From Aureitalea marina (GTDB lineage Bacteria; Bacteroidota; Bacteroidia; Flavobacteriales; Flavobacteriaceae): DNA of 64,000 nt. Within the stretch, counting starts at the first letter, position 1. Every line of letters starts with the position of its first letter. The position numbers and the translations under genes were made by a program. Positions 58,632 through 64,000 of the stretch are shown here, piece by piece. The DNA is taken from NCBI RefSeq assembly GCF_002943755.1, contig NZ_MQUB01000001.1, positions 1,786,501 through 1,850,500 on the forward strand, in the 5' to 3' direction. The notes below the pieces were generated by a model. It was not told the DNA's origin and ran no database searches. It was given only the letters and a program-made list of their open reading frames with translations.

Positions 58632-59753
58632 TTAGGCGCCAACTAGGCTGTGACTTTTCACATTGGTTAGGAACTCGTCAAACAGGTAGCGTGCGTCGTG
58701 GGGTCCGGGACTGGCTTCAGGGTGATACTGAACCGAAAACACAGGCTTACCGGCGATCCGAATTCCGGCTACGGTATGATCGTTCAAATGAACGTGAGTG
58801 ATACTAACCTGCTCATGAGCTTCGGTCTCCTCCCGATTTATAGCGAATCCATGATTTTGAGAGGTGATCTCTCCCTTACCTGTTTCCAGGTTCTTCACCG
58901 GGTGGTTGATCCCTCGGTGTCCGTGGTGCATCTTATAGGTCGAAATTCCCATTGCCTGCGCCAATACCTGATGGCCTAAACAGATTCCGAATGCCGGTTT
59001 GCCGGAATCGATAACCTTTTTGGCCGTTTCGATGGACTGGGTAAGCGGTTCCGGGTCTCCAGGTCCGTTGGAAAAGAAGTATCCATCTGGCTGGAAATCC
59101 GACATCTGCTCAAAGCTCGCATCATATGGAAAAACTTTGATGTAACAGTCTCTGGAGGCCAGGTTTCGCAGAATGTTCTTTTTGATCCCAATGTCCAGGG
59201 CAGATATCTTATATGTTGCATTCTCGTCACCAAAGAAATAAGGCTCTTTGGTAGAGACTTTAGATGCCAACTCCAAGCCCTTCATATCAGGAACTTCGGC
59301 TAGTTCTTTTTTCAACTGGTCAACTTCATCCACCCGAGTAGAAATAACTGCATTCATTGCACCATTGTCCCGAATATAGCTGACCAATGCTCGTGTGTCC
59401 ACATCGCTGATGGCTAGTAATTTGTTCTTATCCAGGAATCCCTCCAGGGAATCATCGGCCAGTGGTCTGGACTGGTGATAGCTGAAGTTGCGACAGATCA
59501 ATCCTGCGATCTTAACGCCATTGGACTCGTTCTCCTCTTCGAAGGTCCCATAGTTCCCAATGTGCGCGTTGGTAGTCACCATGAGTTGACCGTAGTAGGA
59601 AGGATCAGTAAAGATCTCCTGATAACCGGTCATTCCGGTGTTGAAACAAACTTCTCCGAAAGCAGTGCCTTCCTTTCCGCCTACTGCTTTACCGTGAAAA
59701 ATGGTCCCGTCCGCTAATAAGATCAGGGCTGGTTTTCTGGTTTGATATTTCAT
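58632..59753 (-). CDS. carA: Carbamoyl-phosphate synthase small (glutaminase) subunit
   Basis: CarA releases ammonia from glutamine for carbamoyl phosphate (arginine and pyrimidine synthesis). The 373-residue protein has the CPSase small-chain N-domain (EVCFNTGMTGYQEIFTDPSYYGQ, ISDVDTRALVSYIRDNGAMNAVIST) and a class I glutaminase domain with the nucleophile in GICLGHQVLAQAMG and the His/Glu of YHPEASPGPHD. The large subunit, carB, is not adjacent. It has its own promoter and terminator, placed between the paralogue cluster and eno. Confidence 0.97.
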   Translation of the reverse strand: MKYQTRKPALILLADGTIFHGKAVGGKEGTAFGEVCFNTGMTGYQEIFTDPSYYGQLMVTTNAHIGNYGTFEEENESNGVKIAGLICRNFSYHQSRPLADDSLEGFLDKNKLLAISDVDTRALVSYIRDNGAMNAVISTRVDEVDQLKKELAEVPDMKGLELASKVSTKEPYFFGDENATYKISALDIGIKKNILRNLASRDCYIKVFPYDASFEQMSDFQPDGYFFSNGPGDPEPLTQSIETAKKVIDSGKPAFGICLGHQVLAQAMGISTYKMHHGHRGINHPVKNLETGKGEITSQNHGFAINREETEAHEQVSITHVHLNDHTVAGIRIAGKPVFSVQYHPEASPGPHDARYLFDEFLTNVKSHSLVGA

Positions 59754-59769
59754 AGCTAAAAGAATTTTT

Positions 59770-59777
59770 CAAAGATA
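59770..59777 (-). promoter_or_regulatory. Bacteroidetes-type -7 element for carA
   Basis: On the minus strand TATCTTTG matches TAnnTTTG, 16 bases before the carA ATG. A -33 element is not clear. Confidence 0.45.
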
Positions 59778-59823
59778 CGACCTTACGGTCTTTATGTTAA
59801 TATCCTAAACAAAACTTATGCAC

Positions 59824-59850
59824 AAAAAAAGGAGTGAAAATCACTCCTTT
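59824..59850 (-). terminator. Terminator at the end of the paralogue cluster
   Basis: On the minus strand GGAGTG ATTTT CACTCC is followed by seven T. Its 5' side begins at the stop codon of the last paralogue, so this cluster ends here. Confidence 0.8.
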
Positions 59851-60565
59851 ATTCTGTTCCGAGAACGGCATCCAACATTCGTTTGACATCCAGTTCTCTT
59901 TTAAATGACAAATCGTATTTATCAACAAATTCCATCAGTTGACCCTCCTTATCGCCTACCAAGGTGACCACATCCTTCTTCCGCATTCTAAATACCTTGA
60001 AGGAGTTCTTCTTTCTGAGATAATAGGTCGACTGTTGCTCGTACTTACTCGGCCTGTTGACCATGGGGTTATCAGATCCCTCTGTAAAAGTCAAATAATG
60101 ATATTTGAGCAAGGAAAAATCGGAATTCTCATAGATCACTTCAAAATAGGTAGAGCCGCGCTCTACGGGGAAGTAATATTCTTTGAATTCCCTTCCGTTA
60201 ATATAAGCCCGCTCCAGGCTCTTATTATCGAATGTAAAAATGGTGTCCTCACTGACCTTAGACTCAAAGACCTTACGATACAGATTAAAGTTGATGTTTC
60301 GAATTAAAAATCGGGTGCTTTCTCCGGTGGTTACCTCTAACACACCTGTGTTGGTCCAGGATTCGAACAAATGGACAGAACCAGAAATGTTTCTGGCCGG
60401 ACTGATCACCATAGAGGTACCTCCCAAGTTCTGACCTCCGGCTCCTATCGCTGATAAGTTCTGAATCACAATGGCATTATTGGCATCGATAGGGTTATCG
60501 TCCTGAGCCAAGCCCATAGACAGGCTTAATAACAAACCGACCAATAATGTTATTTTCCTCTTCAT
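59849..60565 (-). CDS. Exported protein of unknown tandem family, copy 3
   Basis: The ATG at 60565 (MKRKITLLVGLLLSLSMGLAQ) opens a signal peptide, giving 238 residues. The mature protein shares with the next two genes a core of ISGSVHLFESWTNTGVLEV, NINFNLYRKVFESKVSEDTIF, YFEVIYENSDFSLLKYHYL, DNPMVNRPSKYE and a C-terminal helical region ending KYDLSFKRELDVKRMLDAVL. It has no catalytic motif I recognise. It looks like a periplasmic or surface protein of about 24 kDa with a beta-rich N half and a charged helical C half. It is the last of three tandem genes. Confidence 0.8.
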   Translation of the reverse strand: MKRKITLLVGLLLSLSMGLAQDDNPIDANNAIVIQNLSAIGAGGQNLGGTSMVISPARNISGSVHLFESWTNTGVLEVTTGESTRFLIRNINFNLYRKVFESKVSEDTIFTFDNKSLERAYINGREFKEYYFPVERGSTYFEVIYENSDFSLLKYHYLTFTEGSDNPMVNRPSKYEQQSTYYLRKKNSFKVFRMRKKDVVTLVGDKEGQLMEFVDKYDLSFKRELDVKRMLDAVLGTE

Positions 60566-60611
60566 AAGCTTTCCCCGCATCTGATACTCGCTCCACATAA
60601 GCGATAATATA

Positions 60612-61367
60612 CTAATTATTCATAAGGTTGGTCAACATCCTTCTGACATCATCCTCCTTTTTGAAAGAAAGATCATTGGTCTTGGCATATTCCTCCAACT
60701 CCCCTGATTCCTCTCTGGCAAGAGCCAGGATGGCCTTCTTTTTAAATTTAAAATCCTTGATGGAATTTCCATCCTTCACGTAATAGAATTCCTTTTTGGT
60801 GATCTTGGTACGAGACCTGTTGACCATAGGATTTGGATTGGCTTCCACTACATGGATGCTATATCCTTTGAGTAGTGAAAAATCAGGCCCTTCAAAGATC
60901 ACCTCATATACTTCATTCCCTCTTTTGGATGGATTGTAGATACTTTTAAACGGCTTATCGTTTATCACTAACCGATCGTAGGTGCTGATATCAAAGATCA
61001 CTACAGAGTCCTGCGAGATCTTGGACATAAAATTACCGGAGCGAACATTGTAATTCATATTCGTAAAGATGTACCGCTTATCATCTACTTCGATAACACC
61101 TCTATTTTCCCATTGATCGAACAGATAGACAGAACCTTCGGCATCTGCCCGAGAAAGGATGATATCGTCAAAATCGGTTAAACTGGCCCATCCCCTGATC
61201 TTCTGAACGTCGATATTGGTGATCAGGGATTCCGGATTTCTCAAACCATCGGCATCATCAAAGGCAGGAATACCGCCTAGGTTACCTGCAGATGGGTTGA
61301 CATCCTGAAGTTGACCGAAAGATTGAATGGTGACTAATAAACCTAAAGAAAATGCAATGAGCTTCAT
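60612..61367 (-). CDS. Exported protein of unknown tandem family, copy 2
   Basis: This 251-residue exported protein has the signal peptide MKLIAFSLGLLVTIQSFGQ. It aligns by eye with its neighbours: GSVYLFDQWENRGVIEVDDK, NMNYNVRSGNFMSKISQDSVVIFD, EVIFEGPDFSLLKGYSIHV, PNPMVNRSRTKITKK, FYYVKDGNSIKDFKFKKKAIL and the end TNDLSFKKEDDVRRMLTNL. The conserved D-F-S/T-x-L-K-G-Y-S and N-P-M-x-x-R-x-x-x-K blocks look family-defining. It is the middle copy, 46 bases before copy 3 and 63 bases after copy 1. Confidence 0.8.
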   Translation of the reverse strand: MKLIAFSLGLLVTIQSFGQLQDVNPSAGNLGGIPAFDDADGLRNPESLITNIDVQKIRGWASLTDFDDIILSRADAEGSVYLFDQWENRGVIEVDDKRYIFTNMNYNVRSGNFMSKISQDSVVIFDISTYDRLVINDKPFKSIYNPSKRGNEVYEVIFEGPDFSLLKGYSIHVVEANPNPMVNRSRTKITKKEFYYVKDGNSIKDFKFKKKAILALAREESGELEEYAKTNDLSFKKEDDVRRMLTNLMNN

Positions 61368-61430
61368 AATATGATTGTTTTAAATTGATGAACAATTCCA
61401 CACAAAATGAAGCTCACTGTAATACATCTA

Positions 61431-62144
61431 CTACTGGTGCTGTACGTAGTTGAGTATCATTTTGAGGTCCTCTTCGTTTCCGAAGGACTTATCGTATTTC
61501 TTGGCATATTCTTTAGCGATCTCGCCTTTTACGGGACCCAATGCCTTTACGATATTACTTTTATTGAATTTGAACTCCCGAATGGACTCTTCGGTATCCA
61601 TATAGTATTCGTGACGCTGAATTATCTTATCCCTTGTTCGAGCCAACATAGGATTCGGGCTGGCTTCCAGGATGTCGATGGAATATCCTTTCAGGATAGT
61701 AAAATCGTCTCCTTGATAAATTACTTCGAATACACGCTGGCGCTTTAACGGTTCGTAGTAGTAGCTTTTAAAGGTCTTACCTCCAACCTGAATTTTCTCG
61801 ATGCTGGCAAAGTTGTAAGAAGAGATAGAGTCTCCCTTCTTTCTTTCGAACATCGAGCGCTGAATATTAAAATTAATATTCTCCGAATTGAAAACACCGC
61901 CATCATTCTTGGCGTAGATGCGCGCGGCATTGTCCCATCCGTCAAACAGGTATACTGATCCCTCGCGATCAAATTTCGGATTATAGAAGGAAAATCCTCC
62001 TGTTAGGGTCGATCCTGTACCTTGAGTACTGGTCGCTAGACGCTGCATACGGAAAGTATCTCCGGTTTGGTTCGCATCAACATTGGCATTTTGAGCAACA
62101 GTAAGTCCGGTAATTAATAATAGTCCGGCAATTAATGATTTCAT
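61431..62144 (-). CDS. Exported protein of unknown tandem family, copy 1
   Basis: The ATG at 62144 (MKSLIAGLLLITGLTVAQ) opens the signal peptide; an ATG seven codons before is possible. The 237-residue protein matches its neighbours: GSVYLFDGWDNAARIYAKND, NINFNIQRSMFERKKGDSI, VFEVIYQGDDFTILKGYSIDI, PNPMLARTRDKIIQ, EYYMDTEESIREFKFNKSNI and KYDKSFGNEEDLKMILNYVQ. It is the most divergent of the three in the N-terminal quarter, with an extra TSTQGTGSTLTGG segment. It is the first gene of the cluster, following the rplQ terminator. Confidence 0.8.
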   Translation of the reverse strand: MKSLIAGLLLITGLTVAQNANVDANQTGDTFRMQRLATSTQGTGSTLTGGFSFYNPKFDREGSVYLFDGWDNAARIYAKNDGGVFNSENINFNIQRSMFERKKGDSISSYNFASIEKIQVGGKTFKSYYYEPLKRQRVFEVIYQGDDFTILKGYSIDILEASPNPMLARTRDKIIQRHEYYMDTEESIREFKFNKSNIVKALGPVKGEIAKEYAKKYDKSFGNEEDLKMILNYVQHQ

Positions 62145-62182
62145 AGAATTTTGTTTTCGGTTCAAATAAAAATACTAAGGGT

Positions 62183-62215
62183 AAAAAAAGGGTAAGACTC
62201 TGTCGAATCTTACCC
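62183..62215 (-). terminator. Terminator after rplQ
   Basis: On the minus strand GGGTAAGA / TCTTACCC pair around a 10-base loop and are followed by a run of T. It separates the ribosomal operon from the tandem paralogues. Confidence 0.85.
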
Positions 62216-62248
62216 TTTACGTTTTGTTTTAAGATCTAACGTCCAATC

Positions 62249-62728
62249 TTATTCTTCCTCTTTAACCGCAGTAGCTACAGGGGCTGCCGCAACAGCAGCA
62301 CCACTCTTACCACCTCTTCGGCTTCTTCGGGTCGATTTCTTCTTAGCTGGTTTTCCAGCATTGTAAAGCTCGTTATAATCTACCAATTCGATCATGGCCA
62401 TTTCGGCATTATCTCCAAGACGATTACCCAACTTGATAATGCGGGTATATCCTCCTGGACGATCTCCTACCTTGACAGCAACGTCGCGGAACAGTTCCGT
62501 AACAGCATCCTTTTGGCGCAGACGGCTGTAAACAACTCGACGGTTGTGAGTAGTGTCCTCTTTGGACTTGGTCACCAACGGCTCAACGAACTGTTTCAGC
62601 GCCTTGGCCTTAGCCAGGGTCGTATTGATTCTTTTGTGTTCTATCAGGGAGCAAGCCATATTGGCCAACATCGATTTACGATGCGCGGTTTTTCTCCCCA
62701 GGTGATTAAATTTCTTTCCGTGTCTCAT
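62249..62728 (-). CDS. rplQ: 50S ribosomal protein L17
   Basis: L17 sits near the peptide exit tunnel of the 50S subunit. The 159-residue protein starts [25 protein letters not shown] and has [22 protein letters not shown] and [26 protein letters not shown]-terminal Lys/Arg/Ala-rich extension (about 120-159) ends TAVKEEE and is typical of Bacteroidota. It follows rpoA after 42 bases. Confidence 0.97.
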   Translation of the reverse strand: MRHGKKFNHLGRKTAHRKSMLANMACSLIEHKRINTTLAKAKALKQFVEPLVTKSKEDTTHNRRVVYSRLRQKDAVTELFRDVAVKVGDRPGGYTRIIKLGNRLGDNAEMAMIELVDYNELYNAGKPAKKKSTRRSRRGGKSGAAVAAAPVATAVKEEE

Positions 62729-62770
62729 TTTCTTATACTTTCAGGTAGTTCATCCACATCGGAAAACAAC

Positions 62771-63763
62771 CTAATCTTTATCCAATTTATACTTAGACAG
62801 GTCCATCCCGAAGCTCAGCCCTTTTACATTGACCAGCTCTTCCAGCTCGGTCAATGACTTCTTACCAAAGTTTCTGAACTTCATCAGATCGTTCTTGTTG
62901 TAAGAAACCAGGTCTCCCAGGGTATCTACTTCGGCCGCTTTCAGACAGTTAAGCGCTCGAACGGACAGATCCAGATCGATCAATTTGGTCTTCAGCAACT
63001 GTCGCATGTGCAAGGACTCCTCATCGTAGGTCTCTGTCTGAGCAATCTCATCAGATTCCAGGGTAATGCGCTCGTCACTGAACAGCATAAAGTGATGAAT
63101 AAGGGTCTTAGCACCTTCTGTCAGGGCTTTCTTAGGATGAATAGAACCATCGGTGATGATCTCAAAAACCAACTTTTCATAATCGGTCTTCTGCTCCACA
63201 CGATAGTTCTCGATGCTGTACTTCACATTCTTGATCGGAGTGTAGATCGAATCCGTGAAGATGGTACCAAGAGGTGCGTTGGCTTTCTTGTTCTCCTCTG
63301 CGGGAACATATCCACGTCCTCTTTCGATAGTGATCTCCATATTCAGATTCACCTTAGAATCCATATTACAGATTACCAGTTCCGGGTTCAATACCTGGAA
63401 TCCAGAAATGTACTTTTGGAAATCTCCGGCGGTCAATTGATCAGCTCCAGAAACAGAGATGGTCACGGTCTCGTTGTCGATCTCGTCGATCTGACGCTTG
63501 AACCGAACCTGCTTCAGGTTAAGAACGATCTCAGTCACATCTTCCACCACACCAGCGATCGTTGAAAACTCATGGTCGACTCCTTCGATACGAACCGAAG
63601 TGATCGCAAATCCCTCTAAAGAGGAAAGTAAAACACGTCTTAATGCGTTACCTATGGTCAGACCGTAACCAGGTTCCAAGGGACGAAACTCGAATTTCCC
63701 CTCGAAATCGGTCGAGCTGATCATGATAACTTTATCAGGCTTTTGAAAACTAAATACTGCCAT
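62771..63763 (-). CDS. rpoA: DNA-directed RNA polymerase subunit alpha
   Basis: The alpha subunit nucleates RNA polymerase and contacts promoters. The 330-residue protein has the N-terminal dimerisation domain ([43 protein letters not shown]) and the C-terminal domain ([50 protein letters not shown]). It is encoded between rpsD and rplQ, the usual place in the S4-alpha-L17 part of the ribosomal operon. Confidence 0.98.
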   Translation of the reverse strand: MAVFSFQKPDKVIMISSTDFEGKFEFRPLEPGYGLTIGNALRRVLLSSLEGFAITSVRIEGVDHEFSTIAGVVEDVTEIVLNLKQVRFKRQIDEIDNETVTISVSGADQLTAGDFQKYISGFQVLNPELVICNMDSKVNLNMEITIERGRGYVPAEENKKANAPLGTIFTDSIYTPIKNVKYSIENYRVEQKTDYEKLVFEIITDGSIHPKKALTEGAKTLIHHFMLFSDERITLESDEIAQTETYDEESLHMRQLLKTKLIDLDLSVRALNCLKAAEVDTLGDLVSYNKNDLMKFRNFGKKSLTELEELVNVKGLSFGMDLSKYKLDKD

Positions 63764-63786
63764 AGTGTGACTCCTGTGTGTTAAGA

Positions 63787-64000
63787 TTACTTAGAATATA
63801 ATTCGACGATGTACTGCTCGTTGATGTTCTCCGGGATCTGCAGACGCTGAGGAACAGAAACGAAAGTTCCTTGTTTGTTCTCAGGATTCCAGCTGATCCA
63901 CTCGTAAACATGACTGGCGTTGGCCAGTGAATTCTCGATCACTTCCATAGACTTGGACTTCTCTCGAACTCCAACTACATCTCCAGCTTTCAGCTGATAG
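63787..64000 (-). CDS. rpsD: 30S ribosomal protein S4, C-terminal fragment
   Basis: The frame enters from the right edge and ends at a TAA at 63787-63789. The visible 70 residues include [36 protein letters not shown] and the end [12 protein letters not shown], typical of S4, which binds 16S rRNA and is often an operon autoregulator. Only the last third is in the window. rpoA starts 23 bases beyond its stop. Confidence 0.95.
   Translation of the reverse strand, partial: YQLKAGDVVGVREKSKSMEVIENSLANASHVYEWISWNPENKQGTFVSVPQRLQIPENINEQYIVELYSK

Overview
The window looks like chromosomal DNA of a marine-type member of the Bacteroidota, most likely family Flavobacteriaceae. Signs of this are a SusD/RagB lipoprotein, an ASPIC/UnbV-FG-GAP lipoprotein, a fused SecDF, an archaeal/eukaryal-type ProS, a FecR protein with a DUF4974 tail, many lipoproteins, an almost complete lack of Shine-Dalgarno sequences and several -7 promoter elements of the TAnnTTTG kind. 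I see no transposase, integrase, phage gene or CRISPR array. Most of the window is core genome with small accessory islands.

Layout. 1-2231: end of the tryptophan operon (trpF tail, trpB, trpA) and the small ribosomal protein THX. 2306-8976: an FG-GAP/UnbV lipoprotein, a UDG-fold protein overlapping yaaA, and a SusD homologue with no SusC beside it. 8975-13908: rluD and a PASTA protein, a 51-residue membrane peptide, a PD40 lipoprotein, ddl (apparently frameshifted), coaD and rpsT, followed by tRNA-Glu. 14072-22246: proS, a Gly/Trp-rich lipoprotein, a FadL-type porin, folE, cysS, yidD, lgt and a DUF192 lipoprotein. 22264-29952: secDF, mdh, gyrB, a DUF2911 protein and queE. 29991-38848: a lipoprotein form of RidA, a HerA-like ATPase, two unknown exported proteins, a methyltransferase/VOC pair, an AI-2E-type permease, folD and ffh. 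39076-48801: an envelope island with two secreted proteins, a four-domain FAS1 lipoprotein, a small lipoprotein divergent from an ECF sigma/FecR/TonB-receptor operon, and an M28 peptidase. 48892-55729: argS, two small proteins, an NmrA/DUF2867 protein, three heptanucleotide tandem arrays, a frameshifted ctlX, an acetyltransferase and a DDAH-like hydrolase. 55777-64000: gltA, eno, carA, three tandem copies of an unrecognised exported family, then rplQ, rpoA and rpsD.

Main points of interest. (1) Two genes, ddl and ctlX, are broken by what reads as loss of one G from a GGGG run. In both, the missing family C-terminus continues intact in the -1 frame. This may be an assembly error, mutation or slippage. 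(2) Three tandem paralogues at 59849-62144 form a secreted family I cannot name. (3) Three 7-bp tandem arrays are packed into one 350-bp convergent spacer, and one of them supplies the stop codon of the upstream gene. (4) Smaller oddities are a membrane-anchored RidA, a SusD without SusC, and an O-methyltransferase-like protein coupled to a glyoxalase-fold protein.

Functional links that the sequence supports: trpFBA (tryptophan), ddl plus a PASTA protein (cell wall), folE/folD (pterin and one-carbon metabolism), lgt/secDF/yidD/ffh (protein export and lipoprotein maturation), gltA/mdh (TCA cycle), and rpsD-rpoA-rplQ (ribosome and RNA polymerase).
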